From: Phanerodontia chrysosporium
Lineage: Eukaryota; Basidiomycota; Agaricomycetes; Polyporales; Phanerochaetaceae
NCBI GenBank assembly: GCA_001910725.1
Contig: MJGA01000015.1
Coordinates: forward strand, 248,001-312,000
Direction of reading: 5' to 3'
DNA length: 64,000 nt
Shown here in pieces: positions 29,538-40,820 of the stretch. The position numbers and the translations under genes are program-made. The notes under the pieces are model-generated. The model had not been told where the DNA came from and did not search any database. It saw nothing but the letters and a program-made list of their open reading frames with translations. Position 1 is the stretch's first letter. Every line of letters begins with the position of its first letter.

Positions 29538-32479
29538 ATGCTCATCGTGCACCCTTCCTCAACTTGTGACGTCTGCCTCGAGCCCTTCGCCTGGCAAAAC
29601 CAAACTGCAACGCCACACGCCATTCCTTGCGGGCATATCTTCTGCTTGCAGTACGTCCTAGCGTATACAGCTTTTATCACTATTGGTAGACACACACCTT
29701 TAGATGTCTGCAGTCTACACATCCGAGTAATTGTCCACTTTGCCGAAAGGCCTACATCCCAGAGCGGGTCAAGAAGCTACATGTCGACCCGTGCACGACC
29801 GAAACGGAGGATGACAATCCTGTGCTTCAGGTCAACGGCTTCTTACGCCGGTTAGCGCATGTCTCTGGGGACAACACTCCTGAACACCTCGCTGTGGAGG
29901 TGATTACCGAAGTTAATTCCTGGCTGGCTGCTCATGGTCCAAGTGAAGCCGTGGTCAGTCATGACGCAAGTTCCGTGATCACTGTCCGATCTGACTGTCT
30001 CTAGTACCGTCCGCTTCGTAATGCGGTGACTGCGCTGCAACGCGCGATTTCCTTGCATCGCGAAGCCGCCGCCGCACGTCAGGCAATGCAAAAGCAGGAG
30101 GAAGATCTCTGGAAACAGATTCGATTGCGAGATCTCGATCTGCAGACCGCTCGTACGGTTGAAGAGAACCTGCTCAATCGCTTACAGCGTACCGAAGAGG
30201 ACTGTGAAGCGTGGGTGTCCTTTGCGGCCAATATTCATTCTGTCACTCATGTGTCTCATACTCTAGGAAGGTGCTCTGTGGCGTTCGACACAGTTAAAAT
30301 CTGTACTAACTTCTGTTTCTAGCTTTCCCGCGCGGAGAAGGCTCGAGCGGAGATGGAGGTCGAGTTCATCCGGATGAGGGCTGAACATGCCCAATTCCGA
30401 GAGGAACTCGCCAAATACCGGGCAAACTCCCAACCACCTGTGCAACCCGGTCCCGAGAACGGTATGACCGACCCGTGACGTCCATGAGCCGACGAACTTC
30501 GTATTCCCATTCCGCTCATCCTGTGCATCCTATGAGTGCGCGTAACGATCCCGTACATCTCCACTCTGATGCGGACAGAGCTATCAATGCGTCCCCCAGT
30601 GCATCCACTGTCTTTGAGGATGCAGGGCTCGCCTCTCGGAGTAAAAGGATGACCCGCCCTTCCGTTGTCATCCCAGGAGCCCCCGAGTGCAGGAGGATTA
30701 TACCCCCTCTCCCGGCGCCTTTCAGGTTCTCAGACTTCAGGGAACGTCGGCACCACTAGATACACCTCCATCCATCCTTGTACCTTCTTCATCCAGGCCT
30801 TCAGTGCGTATTGTCGATCCGGATCCACCGGAGCATCCTGGTGTACGGCACACGTTCCCCGCTATCGATCCACAGAACCCTCCAGTACTGTATGACCAAA
30901 CCACCCCGAGAGCTTCTGTACCGCCCGAAATGCTCCATCGACCACGCTCCCCCATTACGGCTTCATCCCTGGAGTAGGCTATGTTCACAGATCTCCTACA
31001 GAGCGCTCACCCGCACCCGACCAGAACACCATACAAACCTCTTCAGCTCCCGGACTCATGCTCTACAGTCAGTCTTCACAACCGGTTGATATCACAAATC
31101 CTAGGACTGTGGAAGGCGCAGCACGGGCGATGGCTATCCATTATGGTGAGATCGAAACTCACGAGACTACTTGGGGACATGTTTATCACGCTTTGGTTGC
31201 TCATCCTAATCCGTCCATGACATCTCTCGTGACTGTTCCACCCGATTCTGCTGTCCAACCCAACACGTCCACATCGACCTCCGCGGCTACCGGTCTTAAT
31301 ATCTTATCACCTCCCGCTCGTACTTCTGAATCACCTGCACCAGTGACGATTCAGAGGAGAAATAATGCTTCTCCAGAACCTTCTACTGCTTCGTCTTGGG
31401 GTACTGTACCTAGCGCGAGAAGTTCTCGTGTGTCTCTTTTAGAAGAGCTATTGAGCTTACCTGAAATCATGGCCAACTCTGCGACAGTTTTAGGACAACC
31501 TGCTTCTCGACACTCCAGCATCTCAGATTTGCGACTGGCTAGGCTACCTGAACCCGGACTCGCCGACACAGCCGACACCGGCAGCAACCGGGGCACCCCC
31601 AGAGTGCACTCGGACCGGCCCATTCGTCCCTGGCCTGGTTCAGACCCTACGCTGCCACCGTCGCAGGGTCCGTCCCAGAGATCCGACACGGCACATGGCT
31701 TGGCTTCTCGTGTGAGCCACGGACAAGGCTCAGGCGACCTCTCACGTGCTCCTGACCCTGCGCCAGCAACCACAGGCCTTGGGCTTGCGCTCGCGAGTAG
31801 CGCCCCCGCGCACCAACAGGTCGTGGGGCAGGACGACCTGCAGCACGTCAACCGCTCGCTGATGCAGCTCGTCCTCGAGGCACGGAACAGCCGCAGGCAG
31901 TCGCGGCCGGTCTCCATCGCAAGCGCGGACGGCGGCGAAGAGCTCCGCAGCGGGTCATGGGAGGCTCGCGCGCCACACGTCGAGGCTGCGCCAGGCCCAG
32001 GTGACAGATCGCTGGGCCACAGCTCCGCTGCGCCCGCCAGCGCTGCAGGTGCGTCCGACGCGCGTGCGAGCAGGGACCCCCGATCGGCTCAGCGACGAGA
32101 GACCGTGGCGTTCGCACCGCAGGCCACAGAGTTCTCGCGGCGCAGACGTCACTCGAACGTGACTATCGCACCGCCGCCACCGCTCGCGTCCTCGGTCTCG
32201 TTCCACAGCGAGCGGCACGTCTCACCGCCTAGTGCCGTGGAGCACCTGCCACGGCCGCCCAGTGCGAGCCGGCCACATGACTTTGGGACCTTCGGGCAGA
32301 CGAGCAGTGGCACACTGCTGAACGGAGGGTCGCTCCTGCTCACCATGCCGCCACCTGGGCCGAACACCTCTTCTGCCGCGACGTCCACCGGAGAGCCTTC
32401 TTCGATCCGGGCTCCGAGACCCATCAACGGTCGTGCGAACAACATCTTTGCTATGTGGGGTTCTCGCAACCCCCGCTGA
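29538..32479 (+). CDS. RING-finger coiled-coil protein, copy 2 (diverged paralogue)
   Basis: The start at 29538 opens MLIVHPSSTCDVCLE, parallel to copy 1. The C3HC4 RING has CDVC, CGHIFC, CLQ and NCPLCRKAY, with a 53-nt intron (29651-29703) at the same place as in copy 1. The following helical part (about 30020-30210 and 30323-30450) is coiled coil, then a very long Ser/Pro-rich tail to TGA at 32477-32479 (ending IFAMWGSRNPR). Three times the tail jumps frame by one base, always at a C run (30472-30474, 30680-30684, 30949-30953); adding one C at each gives one continuous tail. The gene is either error-containing or decaying; the uniform error type argues for sequencing errors. Probable E3 ligase, target unknown. 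Confidence 0.72.
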
Positions 32480-33410
32480 ATGTACACTGTCTCTTCTCAC
32501 AACTTATGCTCTCACTTATTGCTATGTTCTCATGTACTTATGCTTAATCTCTCTGTGTCGCTTGCTATCTATCCCTGTTGTACTGCATCCTGTCATCCTT
32601 GCTTTTAGTATAGTAGTATCCTCTCATCTGGTCCGCATTCCGTTGCATACACGACTTTGTATTGCCCCGCTATCTAGGTTATCTCGCCCTTCAGTTCGAG
32701 CTATATATGCCCGTACAGGACCCGTCGTGCGGCGCCCGTGCCACGCAAAAGCCTCGTTCACCGAAGCGGGTGATCAGCGACACGATGTGGCCCTGGCAGA
32801 CGATCCTGGCTGAGCACCACACGGGCCTTTATCACAGATTCGAACGTTCCTTAGCGAGCCCACCTGCGTGCCGACCGCGGGCAATGCACGACCGAGCTAT
32901 GCACTATATATTCCATGGAAGCTCGCGGAGATGCCCTTCGCCGAAAGTTCAGCTCAGCATGCCTCTGGCTGCTCTCACGCAGTGCATCCAGCCGAGGGAT
33001 CGCCCTGCCTTGCAACGAGGGGCACCCCGCATATGGCCAAGCTTGCCTTCTCCGGGCAACTTGTGCGGACGCGTGGGCCCGTTGGAGTGGGAGCAAGTGC
33101 TGGCACCGCGCTGGCATACTAGGAAGTCCGCCGGCACGCAACATTGGCAACGTAGGTAGCGCGGCGCTCCTACGAGTGCGGACCGAGAACGCACCATCCG
33201 AGTGCAAACCCACGGAATCGCGCGCGAGAAAGGGCCCCGCGCGCTTTCAGGCATGCCGTACCAAGAGAGAACACTCTGAACCAAGACCGCCTTCGCGCAG
33301 CGATGGCGTAGAAATCACGATCATGCGGTGCAGGCAGGAGGACACTTTGCGTGGGAGATAATCTAGTGCCATACAGATGCTGGACCGGCGCAGGACGCCG
33401 TAATGACGCG
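32480..33410. other. Converging 3' ends, no gene recognised
   Basis: 0.9 kb between the RING copy 2 gene and the acyltransferase, which converge. Open frames at 32662-33361 (+) and opposite have no recognisable features. Confidence 0.45.
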
Positions 33411-35422
33411 CTAGAGGGAGGGGACGTGCCGCGCGGAGAGGAGCTTCTGCGTGGAGGCTTCGGCTTCGGCGCGCGCAGAGAAAAGGTGTGCGATGAGGGC
33501 GCGTGGGGGCGGGGTGGGACCGTGTATGTCTTCGGTGTCTGTGGTGCTTGCCGCGGCGGCACCCGTGAGGTCGACGCGACGCTTTATGTACGGATTTGGC
33601 TTCGGCAGCGGCGGACGATTGGCAAGCGCAGGCGGGACAGTGCGCGACGGCGGGAACCAGACGCCTACCATGACTGTCCAAGCAGCCCGGATGAGCAAGT
33701 AACGCTCATTATTCCCTGCATATTTATCATCAGCACGGATTCGATATGACGGCCAGAATAGCTCACATCGTATGAGGGCTTTGTGCCAGCGGAACAGGGC
33801 CCAGGTGGTCCAGTAGATCACTGCTGCTGTGCCAAACAATCTGACAAAGACCGCAGCAGCCGACTCCTGCGAAAGGTCGCAGACCCACGCGCACGCCCTC
33901 TTCAGCGACTCCGGAAGCCAGTCCAAGCGACCGTCCTGCACAGCGACGAACAGCTGCTCATATACCGTGCCCGCGACCTTCCAGCCCGCGAATGCAGAAG
34001 TCGCGCCAAACGCGAGCCCGGCGCAGACGGCCTTGTGCTCGGCGACAGTCTCGGGCTCCCGCGGATCTGCAAGGACACGCCCCGCGAGCGTGCCAACGGC
34101 GTACGCAGGAACGTGCAGCAGTCCCACAGGAAGGAACGCAAGGAAGCACGGCTGCACGATCGTCGCGATCGCCGTGTGCAGAAACGTGGCGAGGCTCGCG
34201 TCGCGGGAGGGAAGTGCCGGCGTGGGATACAGAGACGCGAGTGCGCGGTGGGAGATATGCGTATGATGCAGCAGGCCGGCGTATGTGATGAGTGGTATCA
34301 ACGAGGAAACATCGGGAACGTCTCCGATGCAGTTCATTACCCTGCAAGAGTGATGTTGGTATGAATGTGTAGAGCGAGCTTTGGTACAACTTACGCTTGT
34401 GATGATTCAACATAGTCGTCTTGCATCTTAGTCAAGGGAAGGGCTATCTCTCTGGCGACAGTGCCGGCAAAGTGGTGGTCCCTAACGCGTGTCAAGCTTA
34501 CGAAAGGTGAGAATGGACGAGAACATACCAATCTGGAGCATTGATGGTAAGCTTCACCAGTCTCTTCTCCAACTCGGCTGTTAGCTTCTTCACTTCGACG
34601 CGAGGATCATTGCTAGCCAGGTGCCGTCTAGCGTACGGCTCTACATCTATCGGCTTCCCGTACCGCACAAAAATCTTCAGGACGTGCATCAGGCCCGTGC
34701 CAGAAGGGACTGCCTGAACATCGTGCTCACCTCGCTTTGAAACCGAGTCTTGTCTGTGTAGACAATTCCCACAGGAACTATCACCAACTTCTTCGAGCCA
34801 TACTCAGGGTACTCTGACGCGTGCTGAATCTGCCATCGAGCGTATTCGAGAGCTGCCCAGGCTGTGCCTTCCTTGACCTGCGCAATTTGGGGCTCCGTGT
34901 AGCTTGTACCTTCCGGGAAGACACCGACAACCTCCCCCTTGTCCAAAGCGCGGAATGTCTCCCGGAACAGCGCAAACTGGCCATCCACAACTCGATCCTT
35001 CGCGTTGCCGTTGCCATCGTAGGTACTGCCACCGTTGGGATTGCGGCGAACTGGGATGCTGCCAGAAGACGTCATGATCGCTTTTGCAACGGGGTTCGCG
35101 AACATGGATGACTTGGCCCAGAAACACACGGGCCGTCTATAAGGCATTGTGGCCGCTGATATGTTCTCTAAGTCTTCTCCTGGTTTGAACGAACGCGAGA
35201 CTCACCGAGGGTTGCAATATCCAAGATTTCGTTGTGATGACAAGGTGTACTTCGAGCCAGTCAGCGTTGGATCGAACGAGCGAACCAACGGATGACCTAC
35301 ACAATGAGAGGGCCTGTCTCCGGCACATTCTCTTCACCAGAGACGTGTACCTTGTCATAGAAGCCGTCCACGGTCCACTGAGAGATCTGGCGAAGAGAGC
35401 GATAGACCAACTTCGACTCCAT
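33411..35422 (-). CDS. PlsC-type acyltransferase, Sct1/Gpt2-like
   Basis: The start at 35422 opens MESKLVYRSLRQ. Exons 35301-35422 and 35206-35249 join to give TPCHHNEILDIATL, whose HHNEILD is the catalytic HX4D box. The next exon carries SSGSIPVRRN and GVFPEGTSYTEPQ, the FPEGTS glycerol-3-phosphate binding motif, and then KKLVIVPVGIVYTDK. Two small exons (with 34498-34689) precede a 308-codon exon (33411-34337) containing several hydrophobic stretches (for example FLAFLPVGLLHVPAYAVGTLAGR). Total is about 600 aa. This layout fits the fungal ER acyltransferases Sct1/Gpt2 that make lysophosphatidate for lipid synthesis, but substrate choice (G3P or DHAP) cannot be read from sequence. The C-terminus (33411-33600) is Pro/Ala-rich and probably disordered. 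Confidence 0.85.
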
Positions 35423-36433
35423 ACTGAGGCCTGAGGAACGTTGAAGCACGGGGGATGGGGCAAGTCGGGAAGTTGAGGAGGACCACCAGGCGGTGCATGA
35501 TGGCCAGCCTCGACAGCCCACTGCGACATCCGAGTCGGAGTCAGCCGAATCCGCCCGCGGATGCAGGCAAGCCAAATGCTACAGATGGGAAGCTACCGCG
35601 TGGGTCGTAGGGCCTCTCAGCCGCCATCGTCGTGGCCAGCCGCACAGGACACTCCGAAGGGGCTTTGCGCGGCAGGCATAGCCTCCGTGGCGCAGTTGAG
35701 GACTGTTTCATGTGGCGTGTTCGAGGCAAGAGCGAGAAAATATTAAGGTTGTCTTCGCAATTTGTACAGGCTCACACACCTCTCTAGCATAAGGTTCTTC
35801 ATTCAAGACTTACATGGACATTTATATTGGTATTCGAGTTGCCTTGTATGCACGTAGACGTCGTTGCAGATGGACAGGTGTCTCCTAGTCTCGTACCCAG
35901 TGCTCAATCGCTGTTTCCGGCAACGTTGAATGTCCGACATACTCTCCGCTCGAACAGTGCTCGTTCACGTTCACTGTTAGATGGCGAATTCAAAAGTCTT
36001 CTCGCTTGTGAGCCCTCATGAATGGTGCATTCTGCAATAGGGCACCAGAGGAAACATACGCGGCGGCCTTGAACTCGGCTGCGGTTAAACCCGGAACGCA
36101 CCCCCGACTGTACAGTGTCGCAGCTTCACACTTGAACAACCTAACAGAAGTCGTTGTAGTGCAAAGTGTACCACACATCATTTGTGATAATGCTGCCTTC
36201 ATTGTGTACCAGTCTGCAGCTGCACCACCTAGTGAAGTAGTTGCTCTGACTCCTAGTCTCGAATACGTGTCCATTGCATATTCATACAACGCTACATTCT
36301 CTGTTATACACCGGTTCCATGGCGAGCCCGCGGCTATGCAAGTGGACTCCGTCTAAACTGAACGCAGACCTATGGCGCATGGTTCGGCAAGGACCCTACC
36401 ATCTCAAGATCATGTACGACATACCTCTAGTCA
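35423..36433. other. Intergenic, with a tRNA-like fragment
   Basis: No supported protein gene. A 50-base stretch (35681-35730) resembles a damaged tRNA 5' half with Pol III A- and B-box-like words. Short ORFs at 35990-36356 on both strands have no recognisable features. Confidence 0.4.
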
Positions 36434-36720
36434 GAGAAACAAATGAAAGAGTTCAGGCGGTCGTTGTAGTTCATGTTGCCATCGCCGAGGTCCGAGATGC
36501 CAGGGTATGTGATGTCTCCGAGACCGTCGCCGTTGCACACATTGTTCCAGCCGCGCAACACAGTAAGCAACCAGAAAGCGCACTATCATGCGCGTCAGCC
36601 GTACTTGTAAGCGTTGCAGACGCAGCTTTGCGGAAGCCCGATAGCCGAGAGCTTGCCCTGGAAGCCGTTGGGGAAATTAACTCTATGACCTCTGAAATAG
36701 CCCATCAACATTATGATAAT
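36434..36720 (-). pseudogene. Beta/gamma-crystallin-like secreted-protein relic
   Basis: One minus-strand frame reads GHRVNFPNGFQGKLSAIGLP then SCVCNAYK. After a possible intron another frame reads CNGDGLGDITYPGISDLGDG, ending NYNDRLNSFICFSD and a stop. The last part matches the NDR.SS..C pattern of beta/gamma-crystallin repeats found in small secreted fungal proteins. The intron would start at GTACGGCTGACG, but no AG acceptor lies before the second exon (AACAATG is found instead), and no signal-peptide exon is evident upstream, where the tRNA-Val gene sits. I therefore read it as a broken gene. A functional gene with an unusual splice site is possible. Confidence 0.42.
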
Positions 36721-36829
36721 TGAGAAAGGTAACAGAACGAGGATAAGGCGAGTACACATATAGCTATTAGATACATATTGGAATGATATAGTCTTTCTAT
36801 ACTGTACCTCAAACAAATGAGGAAAAAAT

Positions 36830-36937
36830 TGAACCGGCCCAGGTTCGAACTGAGGACCTTCTGTGCACCAATTCTGAGTTAACCCTGAGTGGATTGAAGT
36901 GTTAGACAGATGCGATAACCAACTACGCCACCGGTCC
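36830..36937 (-). tRNA. tRNA-Val (AAC) with a 34-nt intron
   Basis: Acceptor arms GGACCGG and CCGGTTC pair (one G-T), D-arm GCG/CGC, anticodon stem TCTGT/ACAGA, loop CTAACA-C with anticodon AAC after T33, T-arm CTCAG TTCGAAC CTGGG, discriminator A. The intron of about 34 nt lies after position 37. A T6 run follows on the transcribed strand (complement of 36823-36828). Confidence 0.92.
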
Positions 36938-37223
36938 ATTAATCATCCTGTTCGATTATTCAGCCGTCATGTAAAATCAAAAACGCCGTAGAATGCCGCA
37001 TCCCTGGCGGGTCCGAGTCGTTCATGACCAAATGCTAACACATCTGACCTCTCTGTGAGTGTAGATGAATGGTTACGGCTCTTCTACGCTATTACTTGGA
37101 GTGATAGAGAGCTGATGTTTGGTGCAGAAGACGACAACCTTTCGCAACTCACGTGCACGCACGCACGAGTCCGAGTCCACGCCTGCCGTTCAGAGTCCAC
37201 TCACTTGAGCCCGGACCACCGCC

Positions 37224-37744
37224 ATGTCCTTGGGAACTCCTGCAGTTCCCATTAAAGGTTCATGTTTCTGCGGAGCTGTCTTGTACAGCTTATCAGGGAG
37301 ACCTATTCTGAGTGCCTATTGTCACTGCACCATTTGCCAGCGGCTTAGCGGTAACCGACAGTGATCGCCGCTATTGCGAGGTTCCGCTGACAGACATCAG
37401 GTTGCCCATTCGTTCACACAATGCACTTCAAGGGGACAGATTTTACTTGGAGTCATAGCCCACCGCACGAGGCGCAGCTCGACTTCTACATCATCCCCAG
37501 TAAACCGCACAAGACTCGATGTCGATGCAAGACCTGCGGTGCGACTGTTGCTTCATACAACTCCGACACCAGATGTTGGAGCGTCTGGGGTGCGCAGCTG
37601 AAGCGCGACGCAGCAGGCAAGATTGAGGCTTGGGAAGTGGTGAAACCGAGAGTGCATATGTTCTACGGAACCCGCATGCTCGACGTGGGAGATGACTTGG
37701 CGAAATGGGAAGGTTACGAGAACAGGTCGACCAGACTTGGTTGA
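37224..37744 (+). CDS. GFA/CENP-V-family zinc protein
   Basis: A small glutathione-dependent formaldehyde-activating enzyme (GFA) family protein of 156 aa from two exons (37224-37350, 37401-37744) with a 50-nt intron. The zinc-binding Cys motifs are GSCFCGAV, YCHCTIC and TRCRCKTCGA, the typical CxC...CxxC set. The name comes from a bacterial homologue; most fungal members have no shown activity, so a detoxifying role is only a guess. The start codon sits in GCCATGTCC. Confidence 0.9.
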
Positions 37745-38074
37745 GGTAGGCGTGATCCGGTGATATGGTCGTTCTCGCGTCAGGCTAACGAGTCGTCAGA
37801 AGACGTTTGATTCATGCTTTACTTTCAATCCGAGCGCCCCTTTAGAGGATACAGTGAGTCACACCACGTACTCTTCGCTGAATGGAGACATCTGATCTGT
37901 TAACGGTGCTCGCAGTACGTTATAACTAATTTTCTCCTGTTTCATGGTCTACACAAGCCCGGCCTTGTACGTCCAGATTCAATCCATGCCGGACGTATCC
38001 ACTGCCCACTGCGCGTGGCAAGACATTGCGTATCCTGGTCGTCTGTCATCCTTCTACAGTGAGCACATGGTCCC

Positions 38075-38580
38075 CTACAAGATGATAGGGATACAGCCGA
38101 TCGAGAGGAGACCGCCCTGCACAATGTCAGTAAACTCTCGCTAACTCGCCCAACCTCAGAGCACGCACGACGTTGTTGTTCTCACAGCAGACCACGTTTG
38201 AAGAGCAGGCCGAGCCGGAGCCGACACCGACGATGGTGAGCGGCGAGCACCCGAGCCCGATGAGCCCGGTGATGCCGTCGAGAACGATGCCCAACAGGCC
38301 GAGAAGGACGCCCACAACGGGTCGTCAGACTGCAGTACGCCAGGTGAGTCACAGTTCATGCAGAACAGGTGCTGCTGCTTACGTCCGTGACCTGGTTGCA
38401 GCACTGCACGGCACCGCTGTCGCAAACACCAGCAGTGGACGTAGGGCCAGGTGCAGTGGCGGTGACAGTGAGGGTCACGGTCTTCGCAGTCGTGGTGGGC
38501 ACGTTCCACGGGGTGGCGGCCGCAAGAACAGTGAGCGCAAGGAGCGCATACACGATGCTGAGGATGCTACGAGGGAACAT
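38075..38580 (-). CDS. Class I hydrophobin (hyd1), frame broken by one base
   Basis: A secreted surface-active protein that coats aerial hyphae and fruiting bodies. Exons 38383-38580, 38169-38329 and 38075-38116. A signal peptide (MFPRSILSIVYALLALTVLA) is followed by a Thr-rich spacer, and the eight-Cys pattern is visible (CDSG, QCCN, GCSP, ACSS, VCCE, IGC). Exon 2 is 161 nt, one short of a full codon count, and its conserved part (VVGVLLGLLGIVLDG) lies in the frame that needs one more base near the GGG at 38319-38321. Exons 1 and 3 are whole-codon and match hyd2. The restored length would be 133 aa. It lies in tandem with hyd2. Confidence 0.85.
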
Positions 38581-38654
38581 GGTGGTAGGTGTCTCTGAAA
38601 GTTGCTCGAATGGAGTGGCTGCTCGAGCTGTTGTTTCGTAGTGCGCTGAGACAC

Positions 38655-38662
38655 CTTTTATA
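38655..38662 (-). promoter_or_regulatory. TATA box of hyd1
   Basis: TATAAAAG on the minus strand, 75-82 bases before the start codon at 38580, the same spacing as in hyd2. Confidence 0.6.
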
Positions 38663-40186
38663 CTTCGATTCCGTGGTCAATGCCAGTTGCAAGCCTTCTC
38701 CGCCACACCTTGCGGCAGCAAGAAATAGGGCTCGTTCATGCATCATAGCCGTCTGGAATCCATTTATTGCCGTCCTTGCGATATACTGATCTCGTTGTGC
38801 AGGCTCGCTATTGGTCGCCGCAGCGTTGACTGTCTACTACGTCGCACGGACTGTCATTTTCTATCCTGGAAGCCCGGAAAACCGCCGCTTCGTACGCTCG
38901 TACGGCATAGCCGATGTCTCGTCGCTCCAGACTGTACTTTGCGGTGCCTGGTGCACATGCTGGCCGACCGAGGACGCCGGGAGTCCAGTGCAGAAGGATG
39001 AGCTAGACCTCGTCTCGACCACTAAAACGGAGACCTAAGGCCAGCAGAAGAAGTGCAAGTGCGGATATTGAACGTGCATCGGCATGATGTTAGCGACTAG
39101 TCATTCGTTTCACAACTGTCTTGAAGGCCAGACAAGTCCATAGACACTTGTGGGAGAAATGGCCGACTTACTGTTCTTCTATTCAGGTTCGATCAACTGT
39201 CAGTCTGGGCCAACGGATAATGAGTCAACTCCTACGGCTCGAACCCTCGAATGCGCCCTTCTCTACAGCCCTCGGCCGAGTAGACCAATGTCCGCACTCG
39301 CAGTACCCGCTGTCAACCTTCGACATGCCATAACACTACAAAAACTGCATTACGGGGTTCGCACTGCTCAGATTACTCCATGCATGTTACCAAATAGAAA
39401 CATCCTCGAAGTATCCACGACTGTCATTCTCGGCCATTAGACGACTGATTCACAGGTCGAATCGCGGGGAAGCTGATCTGGTTCTAGATCCGCGGAAACG
39501 GAGAGCAGAAATGTTATCTTTTCCGCGCAGCGCTCGACAGTTTATGCCAGAAGCGGACCATTACGGCTATGAAGGACGACCAGTCGGTCCATTTATGCGA
39601 CTAAGGCGTCGTTCTTGGAACATATGGTGAGTTTGGTATTTAAAGCTAGTGGAGCTATGCCTGACTTCAACGGTAGACGTGTAGCTGCAGAGCGTCACAG
39701 TACGAGCTTGGAAATGACATGATCACGCTCTGCGCCGATACGCTACAGTTCCCACGAGTAAGCATGCACGACGACGGAAGCAGTGAGTAAGAATTGGTGA
39801 CATAGTCTGTGATGCCTGCAACCCGTAAACGAAAGGATCGGCATTAGGGCGTGCTCGGCGTGCGAGCTTCTTCGGGCTCAGTATGGCCATATTACAAAGT
39901 AGCCGTGGAAGACTCAGTATCTTGCAGAAAGACCGTATGCACATTCCAAGGTAATGTCTTGCAGTTGTAAGCTGTGCTGAAAACTTACAACCATGCCCCG
40001 TCAGGTAATGGGTATACAAGCAATTTGACAGAACTCTCTGGAGGAATAGTACTACACGACCATGACGAGCAAATAAATAAGAATAAGTCGCAAGAACTGT
40101 CAATCACCGTCAGCAAGGTCCGCTAGCTGCTCAAAAGCGTCTGACCTGGGTATATCCCAAAGTCCATATCACGGAGCGGGCCCCGC
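38663..40186. other. Gap between the two hydrophobin genes
   Basis: 1.5 kb without a supported gene. It is the upstream region of hyd1 and the 3' flank of hyd2. ORFs such as 39723-40103 (-) show no features. Confidence 0.45.
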
Positions 40187-40739
40187 TTACATGTCAATGA
40201 TGAGGCAGCCGATCGAAATGAGGCCGCCCTGCAAAGAAGAAAATTAGTGAGTGCACTCGTGCAGTTGTCACGGCATGCTTACATGTGCGTTGTTCTCACA
40301 GCAAATAGGAGAAGCATCGCAGACGGCCGCCGTGTTGTTGCTGTCCATCGGAGAGCAGTTCATGCCCATCAACGTCTTGGGATGGGTCGCGTTCACGCCC
40401 AGGAGGGCGGTGACAGCCTGACCCAAGGCTGAGTTCGACTGGAAAGGTATCTTAATTCCCTCTCCCTCTAGTAGCTGCTGGAGATCAACTTACATCCGTC
40501 ACAGAGTTGCAGCACTGGATACTTCCGGTGTCGCACTGTGCGATGTTAATCGACGTTGGGCCTGAGCCAGCCGCTGTGGTCGTAACAGTCGCGGTGACCG
40601 TGGACCTCGCCTTCGTGACCGTCTTCGTCACTGTCTTCGTCACTTCGTTGCAGTTGTTCCAGTTATCATGCCAGGGGCTTGCTGTTGCCGCAAGAGCCAT
40701 GGCGAGGGCGCAGAAGAGAACGGAAGAGCGAGCAAACAT
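40187..40739 (-). CDS. Class I hydrophobin (hyd2), intact
   Basis: 147 aa from three exons (40494-40739, 40283-40438, 40187-40228), all whole-codon. The start at 40739 is chosen over the upstream in-frame 40808 because it begins the signal peptide MFARSSVLFCALAMALAATA. The Thr/Val-rich spacer (TKTVTKTVTKARSTVTATV) precedes the eight Cys: QCDTG, QCCN, NCSP, VCDA, ICCE, IGC. The last exon is 42 nt, exactly as in hyd1, and both introns are in the same places. It differs from hyd1 in having a more polar middle part (NATHPKTLMGMN), so the surface layer formed may differ. Confidence 0.95.
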
Positions 40740-40813
40740 TGTACAAGTAGGTCGTGCGGTTGGAGAATGTGTGATGCCTTTGGACCGTGAGTTGCCCTGC
40801 ACAGACATCGTGC

Positions 40814-40820
40814 CTTTATA
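40814..40820 (-). promoter_or_regulatory. TATA box of hyd2
   Basis: TATAAAG on the minus strand, 75 bases before the start codon at 40739. Confidence 0.6.
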
